DNA of 64,000 bases from an uncultured Muribaculaceae bacterium. Its GTDB lineage: Bacteria; Bacteroidota; Bacteroidia; Bacteroidales; Muribaculaceae. The DNA lies in assembly GCA_910586975.1 (NCBI GenBank), contig CAJUKX010000002.1, positions 1 through 64,000 on the forward strand. Direction: 5' to 3'. The notes beneath the pieces were generated by a model. That model had not been told where the DNA came from. It saw nothing but the letters and a program-made list of their open reading frames with translations, and searched no databases. How positions within the stretch are numbered: the stretch's first letter is position 1; every line of letters begins with the position of its first letter. Shown piece by piece: positions 7,834-17,428 of the stretch. Made by a program: the position numbers and the translations under genes.

Positions 7834-10326
7834 ATGAACATATCATATAAGTGGCTCAAAGAGTATCTCGATTTTGACCTCTCGCCGGAGCAGCTTGCCG
7901 ACGACCTCACCTCTATTGGACTTGAAACCGGTACCGTTGAACGCGTAGAATCAATACGCGGCGGCCTGCGAGGCCTTGTCATTGGCAAAGTGCTCACTTG
8001 CGTGGAGCACCCCGACAGCGACCACCTGCACATCACAACCGTTGACCTCGGCGACGGACAACCCACACAGATCGTTTGCGGCGCACCAAACGTGGCCGCC
8101 GGACAGACCGTGGTTGTGGCAACCGTGGGCACCGTGCTTTACGACGGCGACAAGGAATTCAAAATCAAAAAAGGCAAAATACGCGGCGTTGAAAGCCTTG
8201 GCATGATCTGTGCCGAAGACGAAATAGGCGTAGGCTCATCGCACGACGGCATCATAGTGCTGCCCGACGGCGCTGCCGCACCCGGCACTCCCGCCGCCGA
8301 CTACTATCAGCTCAGCGACGACTTTGTGCTCGAAGTTGACCTCACACCCAACCGCATCGACGCAGCCTCGCACTACGGCGTGGCCCGCGACCTGGCCGCC
8401 TTCCTCGACTGCCACATCGGCACTGAAGCTCCGCGCCTTATGCGCCCCTCGGTTGAGGTGTTTGCCTCCGACTGTCCCGACGGCGACGCCGTAAAGGTTA
8501 CAGTCGAAGCCGACGATGCCTGCATACGCTACTGCGGCCTTACCATAGAGGGCGTCAACGTAACCGAAAGCCCCGAGTGGCTCCGCAACCGCCTTACCAC
8601 CGTGGGTCTGCGCCCAATCAACAATGTGGTCGACATCACCAACTACATCCTGCACTCATTCGGCCATCCGCTCCACGCATTTGACCGCGCTCACATCGCC
8701 GGCAACCATGTGGTAGTGAAAAAAGCCGTGCAGGGCACCAAGTTCACCACCCTCGACGGTGTGGAACGCACCCTCGACGCAGCCGACCTCATGATATGCA
8801 ACGAAAACGAGCCCATGTGCATAGCCGGTGTATTCGGCGGCCTTGACTCGGGCGTCACCGAGAAAACCACATCGGTATTCCTCGAGAGCGCATGCTTCCA
8901 CCCCACTTCAGTGCGCAAGACCGCACGCCGCCACGGCCTGTCGACCGACGCATCGTTCCGCTACGAGCGCGGCGTCGACCCCAACGGCTGCATGTATGCC
9001 CTGAAGCTCGCCGCCATACTCATCAAGGAAATGGCCGGCGGCAAGATCATCTCACAGCCCGTCGACATCTACCCCACACCCGTACAGCCCTACCCCGTAG
9101 AGCTGTCTTACGACGCCATCACACGCCTCATAGGCCAGCCCATACCCTCGGCCACGGTCGACACCATACTGCGCTCGCTCGAAATTGAGGTATGCTCGCG
9201 CACCGATGCCGACGGAGGCACCATGCAGCTCGCTGTGCCCACCTACCGCATGGACGTACGCCGCCCCTGCGACGTAATCGAAGACATCCTGCGCATCTAC
9301 GGCTACAATAACATTAATATACCCACTGCCATCCACGCATCGCTGTCGTACAAGAGCGACGTCGACGCCGCCGACGACCTGCGCCACATCGTGGCCGACA
9401 ACCTCTCGGGTGCCGGATGGTGGGAAATTCTCAACAACTCGCTCACTGCCAAGACCTACTACGAAGGCCTCACAACATATCCCGCCGAAAACTGCGTTGA
9501 GCTGCTCAACCCCCTGAGCCAGGACCTCAACGTGATGCGCCAGACACTGCTCTTCGGCGGACTCGAGTCGCTGGCCCACAACATCAACCGCCGCTCGCCC
9601 GACCTGGCTTTCTACGAATTCGGCAACGTCTACCGTCTGAATCCTCAGGCCGAGTCCACCCCCGAGGCACCGCTGAAGCCCTTCACCGAGAGCTGCCGCC
9701 TGGGCCTGTGGCTCACCGGCAACCTGCGCCAGCCCTCATGGTTGCGCCCGGCCGACGAATCGAGCTTCTTCGACCTCAAGGCCACCCTGGCCAACATCTG
9801 CAGCCGCACAGGCCTTAACCCCAATGAGATACAGGTCAAGGCCACCGATGCCATGAGCGACATCTACTCATCGGCCATCGTAATCGAGACCCGCAACGGC
9901 AAGCAGCTCGGCAACGCCGGCATACTCAGCGCCGACATCCTGCGCCGCGCCGACATCAAGGTGCCCGTGTACTTCGCCGAACTCGACTGGACAGCCCTCT
10001 CGGCCATGACAGCCCGCCGCTCCACCACATTCACACCCCTGCCCAAGGCAATGCCCGTCAAGCGCGACCTCTCGCTGCTGCTCGACAAGGCCGTGACAAT
10101 GGACGAGGTGGAAAACGTGGTACGCCGCAGCGACCGCAAGCTGCTGCGCGACGTGGCCCTCTTCGACGTATACGAAGGCAAAGGCCTGCCCGAAGGCAAG
10201 AAGAGCTACGCCATCACCATGACCCTGCGCGACGACGAAAAGACCCTCAACGACAAGGCCGTCGACGCCGTCATGAACAAAATTATCGCCAACCTCACCA
10301 AGCAGCTTGGCGCTGAACTCCGATAA
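7834..10326 (+). CDS. pheT: Phenylalanine-tRNA ligase subunit beta
   Basis: About 830 residues with the bacterial PheT domain order: N-terminal MNISYKWLKEYLDFD, an OB-fold tRNA-binding EMAP-like domain (about 40-150, with CGAPNV), B3/B4 editing domain (with HPLHAFD), B5 domain, core aminoacylation-like domain and a C-terminal FDX-ACB anticodon-binding domain (KAMPVKRDLSLLLD onward). PheT pairs with PheS to charge tRNA-Phe. PheS is not in the window. A possible TTG start 21 bp upstream was rejected because the family begins at the MNISY sequence and the promoter leaves only a short leader. Confidence 0.96.
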   Translation: MNISYKWLKEYLDFDLSPEQLADDLTSIGLETGTVERVESIRGGLRGLVIGKVLTCVEHPDSDHLHITTVDLGDGQPTQIVCGAPNVAAGQTVVVATVGTVLYDGDKEFKIKKGKIRGVESLGMICAEDEIGVGSSHDGIIVLPDGAAAPGTPAADYYQLSDDFVLEVDLTPNRIDAASHYGVARDLAAFLDCHIGTEAPRLMRPSVEVFASDCPDGDAVKVTVEADDACIRYCGLTIEGVNVTESPEWLRNRLTTVGLRPINNVVDITNYILHSFGHPLHAFDRAHIAGNHVVVKKAVQGTKFTTLDGVERTLDAADLMICNENEPMCIAGVFGGLDSGVTEKTTSVFLESACFHPTSVRKTARRHGLSTDASFRYERGVDPNGCMYALKLAAILIKEMAGGKIISQPVDIYPTPVQPYPVELSYDAITRLIGQPIPSATVDTILRSLEIEVCSRTDADGGTMQLAVPTYRMDVRRPCDVIEDILRIYGYNNINIPTAIHASLSYKSDVDAADDLRHIVADNLSGAGWWEILNNSLTAKTYYEGLTTYPAENCVELLNPLSQDLNVMRQTLLFGGLESLAHNINRRSPDLAFYEFGNVYRLNPQAESTPEAPLKPFTESCRLGLWLTGNLRQPSWLRPADESSFFDLKATLANICSRTGLNPNEIQVKATDAMSDIYSSAIVIETRNGKQLGNAGILSADILRRADIKVPVYFAELDWTALSAMTARRSTTFTPLPKAMPVKRDLSLLLDKAVTMDEVENVVRRSDRKLLRDVALFDVYEGKGLPEGKKSYAITMTLRDDEKTLNDKAVDAVMNKIIANLTKQLGAELR

Positions 10327-10359
10327 TACATTAATCCAAAAATATAAAAAAATCACAAT

Positions 10360-11100
10360 ATGGGAAGAGCATTTGAATACCGCAAGGCCCGTAAGCTCAA
10401 ACGCTGGGGCAACATGTCGCGCACATTCACCCGCATCGGTAAAGAAATCACAATCGCTGCCAAAGCCGGCGGCCCCGACCCCTCTACCAACCCCCGCCTG
10501 CGCGCCTTGATGCAGAACGCCAAGGCTGCAAACATGCCCAAGGACACCGTTGAACGCGCCATCAAAAAGGCCACCGACAAGGACGCAAGCGACTTCAAGG
10601 AAATCACTTACGAAGGATACGGCCCCCACGGTATCGCCATCTTCGTCGAAGCTGCCACCGACAACAACACCCGCACCGTGGCCAACGTGCGCTCTTACTT
10701 CACCAAGAGCGGCGGCTCGCTCGGCACCCAGGGCTCGCTCACTTTCCTCTTCGACCACAAGTCGGTATTCAAGATCAAACCCAAAGAAGGCGTAGGCCTC
10801 GAAGACCTCGAACTCGAACTCATCGACTACGGCGTTGACGAACTCGTTGACGACGAAGACGAAGAAGGCAACGAACTCGTGGTACTCTACGGCGGTTTTG
10901 AAGACTACTCAAACATACAGAAGTACCTCGAAGAAAACGGCTTTGAAATCATCTCATCCGAATTCGAACGCATCCCCAACGACCTCAAGGAAGTTACACC
11001 CGAGCAGCGCGAAAGCATCAACAAGCTCCTCGAACGCCTCGAAGACGACGAAGACGTACAGAACGTTTTCCATAACATGAAGGAAGAAGACGAGGAATGA
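10360..11100 (+). CDS. YebC/PmpR family protein
   Basis: A 246-residue member of the YebC family (TACO1-like), recognised by MGRAFEYRKARKLKRWGNMS, the segment KEITIAAKAGGPDP, and the acidic C-terminal domain. Family members have been described as DNA-binding regulators and, more recently, as ribosome-associated factors that help translate proline-rich stretches. It lies 33 bp downstream of pheT and is followed by a strong terminator, so it is likely the last gene of that transcript. The C-terminus is strongly acidic (DDEDVQNVF, KEEDEE). Confidence 0.94.
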   Translation: MGRAFEYRKARKLKRWGNMSRTFTRIGKEITIAAKAGGPDPSTNPRLRALMQNAKAANMPKDTVERAIKKATDKDASDFKEITYEGYGPHGIAIFVEAATDNNTRTVANVRSYFTKSGGSLGTQGSLTFLFDHKSVFKIKPKEGVGLEDLELELIDYGVDELVDDEDEEGNELVVLYGGFEDYSNIQKYLEENGFEIISSEFERIPNDLKEVTPEQRESINKLLERLEDDEDVQNVFHNMKEEDEE

Positions 11101-11128
11101 TTTCCAAGTCTTTAACGATATGACAGTC

Positions 11129-11173
11129 ATGAGACTGTGTGCAAATCAGCTGCACAGTCTCATGCAGTTTTTA
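11129..11173 (+). terminator. Intrinsic terminator after yebC
   Basis: A 13-bp stem, ATGAGACTGTG(T)GCA at 11129-11143 pairing with TGCACAGTCTCAT at 11151-11163, is followed by GCAGTTTTTA. It separates pheT-yebC from the susC transcript. Confidence 0.85.
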
Positions 11174-11267
11174 TGTTCCACAGCATTGTTTTAAATCAGG
11201 TTTAAAAAACAACATTAATTTTTTAAAAATAATTCAAGAATCTATAAGAAATGTGAATTATTATTCT

Positions 11268-11275
11268 TACATTTG
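11268..11275 (+). promoter_or_regulatory. Candidate promoter -7 box of susC (TACATTTG)
   Basis: It matches TAnnTTTG and lies 253 bp before the susC ATG; no clear -33 TTTG is present at the usual distance. If used, it gives a leader of about 245 nt. Confidence 0.5.
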
Positions 11276-11280
11276 CATCG

Positions 11281-11528
11281 TTGTAGCGTGCCTGAGTTTG
11301 GGATTGCACACACGGGTAGCCGTTATAACACACATATAATCCTTAAAATAAACCCTTTAACACCACGAAAAACTGCCGCATACCTTGCACCGGGATAAAT
11401 CAGCTGATACCCGTGCCTGCTATCGGCCATTAAACCTAATTTAACTCACACAACAAACTAACACAGGAAATAAAAGCACCACTAACAACAAAAACAAAAA
11501 GATTTAACACCAATCAATCTTAATTTAT
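11281..11528 (+). other. Long 5' leader of the susCD transcript
   Basis: This non-coding stretch holds one imperfect hairpin at about 11386-11415 (GCACCGGGATA against TACCCGTGC, with bulges) and then an A/C-rich, unstructured 90 nt before the start codon. Long leaders are common ahead of Bacteroidetes susC genes and can be targets of small RNAs. No known riboswitch was recognised. Confidence 0.4.
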
Positions 11529-14500
11529 ATGAGAAAACATCTGTACGTGACCCTGCTCCTGATGGCCGGTCTTCCGGTAATGGGACTCCCCACTGCATAC
11601 GCTGCAGCGCAACCCCAGGTGCAAAGTCAGGCGAATACCGTTATCAGCGGTACCGTCCTGGATGAGAACAACGAGCCCGTCATCGGCGCAAGTGTAGTTC
11701 AAAAAGGGATTAAAGGCGTCGGTGTGGCCACCGATGCTTTTGGTAATTTCAAAATTTCTGTGCCCGCAGGCGCTATGCTCGAAGTGAGCTATGTAGGCTA
11801 CAAGAACGTGGCCATCAAAGCTACCGACGGCATGACCGTTTACCTCCAGCCCACAACCGAGCTTCTCAACGAGCTCGTTGCCGTAGGTTACGGTTCGCAG
11901 AAGCGTGCAAACCTCACCGGTGCCGTGGCTACCGTTGACGTTGCCCGCGTTATGGACAGCCGTCCTGTTCAGGACGTTACAAAGGCTCTTCAGGGTGCTG
12001 TTCCCGGCCTTACAATCACCAACTCCAACGGTGGTATCGGAACAGACGCCGGTATCCGCATCCGCGGTGTCGGTACCCTTACCAACGGCCAGGCTTCCGA
12101 TCCCCTCATCGTTGTTGACGGTGTGCCTGTCGACAACCTCAACTTCATCGACCCCAACGATATTCAGGATATCTCAGTGCTCAAGGATGCCTCTTCTTCG
12201 GCTATCTACGGTGCACGTGCCGCCTTCGGTGTTATCCTTATCACCACCAAGGGCGCTAACTCCAAGGACAAAGTGTCCATCAACTACAGCAACAACTTCG
12301 CTTGGAGCGCAGCCACAGTTCTTCCCACTTTCGCCAACTCTGTAGACGAAATCGAATCTGCACTCCAGGTTTACTACCGTTTCCCCACCACAACTAATGC
12401 ACAGACCCCTGTGGGCGGCATGAAGTACACCGACCTTCTGCCCTACGCACAGGCTTGGCAGCAGCAGCACGGTGGCAAGCGTTACGACGAAATCGTAGCC
12501 CTGCAGCCCTGGCAGAGCGCCGACAACGTGGGCGACTACTACGTTGATGCCAACGGCAAGTGGATGCGCTACGCCGACTGGGACGTTGCAAAGACTCTTT
12601 TCAACAGCGCCACTCCCTCGCAGAAGCACAACGTAAGCCTTGAAGGTACATCGGGCAAGACCCAGTACCGTCTCGCTTTCGGTTACGACAAGAAGCAGGG
12701 CCTCATGGCTTACAACCCCGACAAGATGGAACGCTACATGGCCAGCGCAAACATCTCAACCTCTATCACCGACTGGTTGAAGGCCGGTACACGCATCAGC
12801 TACACCCAGCGCGAGTACACCGAACCCAACACTCCGTCAAACACCTACCAGTATGCTTGGCGTTGGGCTCCGTTCATCTCTTGCTGGGGTACTCTGCCCG
12901 ATCCCGTTACCGGCGAACAGGTTGGTATGCGCAACACCCTCTCTGAGCGTCTCTATGCTCCCACCGACAACGCCGTTACACGCCAGACCCGTCTGCAGGG
13001 TTGGATCAACGCCGAAATCATCAAGGGTCTTACCCTCCAGGCCGACTTCACCTACGACTACCGCAACTACGTTCAGCATGCTTCATGGACTCTCATGCAC
13101 ATGATGGACTGGGGCGATCAGTTCCAGGCTCAATACACTTGGCCTACCGCCGGTGTATCAAAGACCCGCGCACGTAAGGACAAGAACGACATGGACCGCT
13201 GGACTGCTAACGTCTTCGCCACATACGCCAAGACCTTTGCTCAGGACCACAACCTCAAGGTTATGGCCGGTTTCACTGCCGAACGCTACACCTACGACAA
13301 ACTTACAGCCATACGCTACGGCCTCGTAGACCTCAAGCTCCCCGAACTCAACCTCACCACCGGTACCGAAGCTTCTGACATGTCAATCAGCTCAGGTGCA
13401 GGCCACCGCGCCACCGCAGGTTTCTTCGGACGTATCAACTACGACTACAAGAACCGCTACCTCGTTGAATTCAACGGCCGCTACGACGGTTCAACCCGCT
13501 TCCCCGCTCACAAGCAGTGGGCATTCTTCCCCTCTGCATCGGCAGGTTGGCGCTTCTCTGAAGAAGCATTCTTCCAGCCCCTCAAGACATGGTGGAGCAA
13601 CGGTAAGCTCCGTGCTTCTTACGGTCACCTCGGTAACGAAAACCTCGCTGCCAACCAGTTTATCTCTACCATCACCCTCGGCAGCCAGAACGTAAACTGG
13701 CTCAACGCAGGCGGCACCAAGCTCAGCTCGGCCGGCACTCCCACCCTGGTATCAAACGACCTCACATGGGAACGCGTAATCACCACCGACATAGGTGTTG
13801 ACCTCGGCTTCCTCGACAACAGCATCACTGTAGGATTCGACTGGTACAGCCGTCTTACCAAGGATATGCTCACCCCCGGTGGTGAACTTCCCTCTACTCT
13901 CGGCGCCGGCTCACCCCTTGTCAACGGCGGTACAATGCGCACCAACGGTTGGGAACTCGCTATCGGCTACAACAAGTCGTTCGGCGACTGGGACGTATGG
14001 GCAAGCGCCACTATCGGCGATGCACGCTCCAAAGTTACAAAATGGGACAACAACGAAAAGAAAACCCTCTACTCATACCTGATCGGTAATACCAGCGACC
14101 GCTTCTACGAAGGCCAGACCTACGGTGATTTCTGGGGTTTTGAATGGGAGCGCTACTTCGAAGAAAGCGACTTCAACAAGATTGACGGCAGCTATGGCTC
14201 AAACGGCAAATCAAACTATGCCGAAGGTGTTCCCAACCAGGACTACCTCGCATACGGCACATTTGCTTTCGGCCCCGGCGACAACAAGTTCAAAGATCTC
14301 AACGGCGACGGTGTGATCAACAACGGTAACACTACCATGATCGAACTCAACGGCAAGACTTACGTTGCAGGCGACCCCGGCTACGACGAAGCCAAGCTCA
14401 ACCCCAACTCAAAGGCTGTACCCGTAGGTACTCTGAAGAACCACGGTGACCTCAAGGTTGTAGGTAACGCTCTCCCCCGCTTCGAATACGGCTTGCGTCT

Positions 14501-15056
14501 CGGCGGTGCATGGAAGGGATTCGACCTCGACCTCTTCTTCCAGGGCGTAGGTAAGCGCGACATGTGGCAGGTAACCAACGTGGTTATGCCCTTCGCACAG
14601 GCCAACTCTGGTATCTTCGATCACCAGATGAGCCACAACAGCTACGTGGTTGACGCCAACAACAACATCATCGGCTACAACATCAGCCAGAGCAACGACT
14701 ACCCCGTTCTCACAGCAGGTGACTTCGGTTACAACACCCGCATGCGCCAAACCTGTAACCAGGGTCTTAACAACTGGACTCTCAACGACCGCTATCTCGT
14801 TAACATGGCATACCTGCGCATGAAGAACATCACCTTCGGTTATACCCTGCCCGTAGACCTCACTCAGAAGGCTTACATCCAGAAGGCCCGTATATACTTC
14901 TCGGCTGAAAATCCCTTCTTCATCTACAACGGTGCCGGCAAGTACAAAATCGACCCCGAACTCGCTGACGTAACCGTAGGCGAAGGATATGCAGGCTTCG
15001 GTCGTACACATCCTATCATGCGTTCTTACTCATTCGGTATTCAGGTAACATTCTAA
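11529..15056 (+). CDS. SusC/RagA family TonB-linked outer membrane transporter
   Basis: The 1175-residue protein has a signal peptide (about 1-26), a carboxypeptidase-regulatory-like domain (about 39-115, beginning ISGTVLDENNEPVIGASV), a TonB box-like/plug region with the SusC signature (RIRGVGTL, DPLIVVDGVPVDNLNFIDPNDI, SVLKDASSSAIYGARAAFGV) and a 22-strand barrel ending in an aromatic-terminated strand (GIQVTF). With its SusD partner 13 bp downstream it imports an oligosaccharide or peptide across the outer membrane using TonB. The ligand cannot be inferred because no enzyme is in the same transcript. Codons ending in T (GGT, GCT, CGT) are unusually frequent, suggesting high expression. Confidence 0.95.
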   Translation: MRKHLYVTLLLMAGLPVMGLPTAYAAAQPQVQSQANTVISGTVLDENNEPVIGASVVQKGIKGVGVATDAFGNFKISVPAGAMLEVSYVGYKNVAIKATDGMTVYLQPTTELLNELVAVGYGSQKRANLTGAVATVDVARVMDSRPVQDVTKALQGAVPGLTITNSNGGIGTDAGIRIRGVGTLTNGQASDPLIVVDGVPVDNLNFIDPNDIQDISVLKDASSSAIYGARAAFGVILITTKGANSKDKVSINYSNNFAWSAATVLPTFANSVDEIESALQVYYRFPTTTNAQTPVGGMKYTDLLPYAQAWQQQHGGKRYDEIVALQPWQSADNVGDYYVDANGKWMRYADWDVAKTLFNSATPSQKHNVSLEGTSGKTQYRLAFGYDKKQGLMAYNPDKMERYMASANISTSITDWLKAGTRISYTQREYTEPNTPSNTYQYAWRWAPFISCWGTLPDPVTGEQVGMRNTLSERLYAPTDNAVTRQTRLQGWINAEIIKGLTLQADFTYDYRNYVQHASWTLMHMMDWGDQFQAQYTWPTAGVSKTRARKDKNDMDRWTANVFATYAKTFAQDHNLKVMAGFTAERYTYDKLTAIRYGLVDLKLPELNLTTGTEASDMSISSGAGHRATAGFFGRINYDYKNRYLVEFNGRYDGSTRFPAHKQWAFFPSASAGWRFSEEAFFQPLKTWWSNGKLRASYGHLGNENLAANQFISTITLGSQNVNWLNAGGTKLSSAGTPTLVSNDLTWERVITTDIGVDLGFLDNSITVGFDWYSRLTKDMLTPGGELPSTLGAGSPLVNGGTMRTNGWELAIGYNKSFGDWDVWASATIGDARSKVTKWDNNEKKTLYSYLIGNTSDRFYEGQTYGDFWGFEWERYFEESDFNKIDGSYGSNGKSNYAEGVPNQDYLAYGTFAFGPGDNKFKDLNGDGVINNGNTTMIELNGKTYVAGDPGYDEAKLNPNSKAVPVGTLKNHGDLKVVGNALPRFEYGLRLGGAWKGFDLDLFFQGVGKRDMWQVTNVVMPFAQANSGIFDHQMSHNSYVVDANNNIIGYNISQSNDYPVLTAGDFGYNTRMRQTCNQGLNNWTLNDRYLVNMAYLRMKNITFGYTLPVDLTQKAYIQKARIYFSAENPFFIYNGAGKYKIDPELADVTVGEGYAGFGRTHPIMRSYSFGIQVTF

Positions 15057-15069
15057 ATCGAAACTCCAC

Positions 15070-16854
15070 ATGAAACTAAATAAATTCTTAAGTCTCGGAC
15101 TCACTGCATGCGCCCTCTCGCTGGCAAGCTGCAACGACTTCCTCGACGACAACCGCTATCCGCTCGACAAGCAGACCAATAGCCCCGACTACTGGACCAC
15201 CGAGCAGAACCTCCAGGCTCAGGTAAATGCCCTGTACAATAACTTCACCGGCTACGGCAACGGCGCAACCTGGACCAACAACTACTACTACCGCTCGCTC
15301 AACGACGACCAGACCAACCACATGTACTCGGGCGAAGGTATAGTATTCGCACGCTGGGACTACCAGTACGCACCCACATCCAACAGCGTGTGGGACGCTT
15401 CATACGAAGTTGTGCGCAAGTGTAACTACATCATAGAGAACTCTAACGTCCCCACCGAGGTCAAGAACAACAACTTCATAGCCCAGGCCCGTCTTATCCG
15501 CGCCATGCAGTACTATGAACTCGTTCGTGCACTTGGCGATGTACCTCTGATCACAAAGGTTCTCGACCCCGCTGATCCCGAACTCTACGGCGAGCGTACT
15601 CCGCGTAACACCGTTATGGACTTCGTGCTCGAAGACCTCAACTATGCCGTTGCCAACATCCTTCAGCAGTCAAGCAAGCTCGAATTCAGCAAGGACATGG
15701 CCAACGCCATGAAGAGCGACATCTGTCTCTACGAAGCAGCTTTCGCAAAGTACCACCAGAATGACAACACCCGCGCCAACAAGTTCTATCAGGAAGTTGT
15801 TAACGCCACCACCGCTATCATCTCTTCAGGTACCTACAGAATCTGCGACGACTACCAGAGCCTTTACAACTCTGTATTCACCGCCGATCCCGCCAACGAC
15901 CTGGTAAGCCTTCAGGACAACCCCGAAGTTATCTTCATGAAAGGTTATCAGCTCGGTGTGCTTGGCAACTCAGCTCAGGCTTACCTTAGCTCCAACACCG
16001 CCATCCCCGGCATGAACCGCGATGCTTTTGACGCATACCTCTTCAAGGACGGTAAGCCCAAAGCTCTCACAAGCTACGACCCCACCGACGCCGCCGAACC
16101 CATGTATGACGAAGCCGGCAACGTTACCGGTGTGAGCATCGCCAATCTTCTCGAAGTGCGCGACGACCGTCTCTCTAAGACTCTCGACAACCAGCTCTCT
16201 TTCGGCAACATCAAGTACTCACGCGTAAATTCTTATCCTCTTACATCGCCCACCGGCTACACCATCTGCAAGTATGTAAACCTCAACTTACCCACCCAGC
16301 AGTCGGTTAACGAAGGTTCAGGCTCATGCTGCGCTCCCCTGTACTGGCTCGCCAATATATACTGCGACTACATCGAAGCTCGCGCCGAAATGGGTCAGCT
16401 CACCGATGCTGATGTTACAAGCTACATCAAGCCCCTGTGGGATCGTGCCAAGATCGACACTTCAAACCTCAGCCTTGCATGGCTCAATGACATGAACGAC
16501 CCCGCCAACAACATGGGTATCTCAAGCCTGCTGTGGGAAGTACGCCGTCTGCGTCGTTGCGAACTCATGTTTGACTGCTACCACCGCTACTGGGACCTCA
16601 TCCGCTGGCACCAGCTCGAACTTCTCGACACATTCAAGCACCCCAACATCACCCTCGGTGCCAACGTATCGAAAGTTCCCGAAGCAGCTCTTGCAGGTGT
16701 AACAGTTAAGGACGGTTATCTTGATGCCTCTATGGGTGGCACACGCCAATTCACCGAACGTGAATACCTCCAGCCCCTCGGCACAAGAATTATCAATCTT
16801 TACAATGAAAAAGGACTTACCCTGCCCCAGAACCCCGGTTGGGAAGGTAATTAA
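15070..16854 (+). CDS. SusD/RagB family nutrient-binding lipoprotein
   Basis: A 594-residue lipoprotein with a lipobox ending LAS-C (Cys21) and the SusD start CNDFLDD. TPR-type helices follow; the QARLIRAMQYYELVRALGDVPLI region at about 139-161 is diagnostic. The C-terminal EVRRLRRCELMFDCYHRYWDLIRW region is typical of RagB/SusD. The protein caps the SusC barrel at the cell surface and captures the ligand. It lies 13 bp after susC and is followed by a terminator. Confidence 0.95.
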   Translation: MKLNKFLSLGLTACALSLASCNDFLDDNRYPLDKQTNSPDYWTTEQNLQAQVNALYNNFTGYGNGATWTNNYYYRSLNDDQTNHMYSGEGIVFARWDYQYAPTSNSVWDASYEVVRKCNYIIENSNVPTEVKNNNFIAQARLIRAMQYYELVRALGDVPLITKVLDPADPELYGERTPRNTVMDFVLEDLNYAVANILQQSSKLEFSKDMANAMKSDICLYEAAFAKYHQNDNTRANKFYQEVVNATTAIISSGTYRICDDYQSLYNSVFTADPANDLVSLQDNPEVIFMKGYQLGVLGNSAQAYLSSNTAIPGMNRDAFDAYLFKDGKPKALTSYDPTDAAEPMYDEAGNVTGVSIANLLEVRDDRLSKTLDNQLSFGNIKYSRVNSYPLTSPTGYTICKYVNLNLPTQQSVNEGSGSCCAPLYWLANIYCDYIEARAEMGQLTDADVTSYIKPLWDRAKIDTSNLSLAWLNDMNDPANNMGISSLLWEVRRLRRCELMFDCYHRYWDLIRWHQLELLDTFKHPNITLGANVSKVPEAALAGVTVKDGYLDASMGGTRQFTEREYLQPLGTRIINLYNEKGLTLPQNPGWEGN

Positions 16855-16876
16855 TTAAATCCTTTGCATAATTAAA

Positions 16877-16912
16877 AACAGGCTGCGTCCAAAGGCGCAG
16901 CTTGTTTTTTTG
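16877..16912 (+). terminator. Intrinsic terminator after susD
   Basis: ACAGGCTGCG pairs with CGCAGCTTGT across a short loop, followed by TTTTTTT (about 16904-16911). It marks the end of the susCD operon just before the palindromic repeat cluster. Confidence 0.85.
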
Positions 16913-16929
16913 TATCTCCACCCAAGAAT

Positions 16930-17386
16930 ATGACATCCGCCAAGGATGTCTGTGAGTTAGTAACCGGGTATGCACGCGCGTAGGTGTAACCGAAGCGCGG
17001 GCATGCCCGGTAGGCATATCCAAAAGTTTTAAGGCATTCGCAGAAAGCCGATTATAAAGGTGTGGTTGCCTATATAGACGGCTTCCTGCGGATGCCATTA
17101 TGTTGTGTGCATGCTTTCCGGGCATGTCCTCCCTACGGTCGTACATACCCGGCTACGAGCTGACAGACATCCTTGGCGGATGTCATATTTCGGGATTCCG
17201 TTTTATCCTGCCTCCTATGCTGCATCCTGCGGATGCCTCGCATTGACGGGATGCCTGCCGGGCATGCCCTCCCTACGGTCGTGCATACCGCGGTTACGGT
17301 GTTTGCAGACATCCTTGGCGGATGTCATATTTCGGGATTCCGTTATATCCTGCCTCCTATGCCGCATCCTCCGGATGTCATATTCG
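16930..17386. repeat. Compound palindromic intergenic repeat cluster (copy 2, with partial second unit)
   Basis: A non-coding cluster between the convergent susD and carbonic anhydrase genes. Modules in order: B hairpin (16930-16950, GACATCC/GGATGTC), C hairpin (16964-17010, CCGGGTATGC... GCATGCCCGG), A hairpin (17033-17096), C' hairpin (17118-17152), B' (17166-17186), and a D segment (17187 to about 17240). A second partial unit repeats C' (17258 to about 17293), B' (17308-17328) and D (17329-17386). The same modules occur at 29.3-29.7 and 40.6-40.95 kb. Open frames through it are by-products of the palindromes. The rest of the gap (17387-17428) holds nothing recognisable. Confidence 0.85.
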
Positions 17387-17428
17387 TATCCCTCCCCATC
17401 GCCGCCACGCGGTATCGGGATGGCGGAC

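Noticed and set aside
6819..8132. Long minus-strand open frame of 437 codons opposite the PfkB-like gene and the start of pheT
   Set aside because: Its peptide is low in charged variety and rich in Val, Gly, His, Tyr, a mirror of GC-biased codons on the other strand, and it crosses the end and start of two clear genes.
16930..17386. CRISPR array
   Set aside because: The repeated units are palindromes of different kinds at irregular spacing and no cas genes are near.
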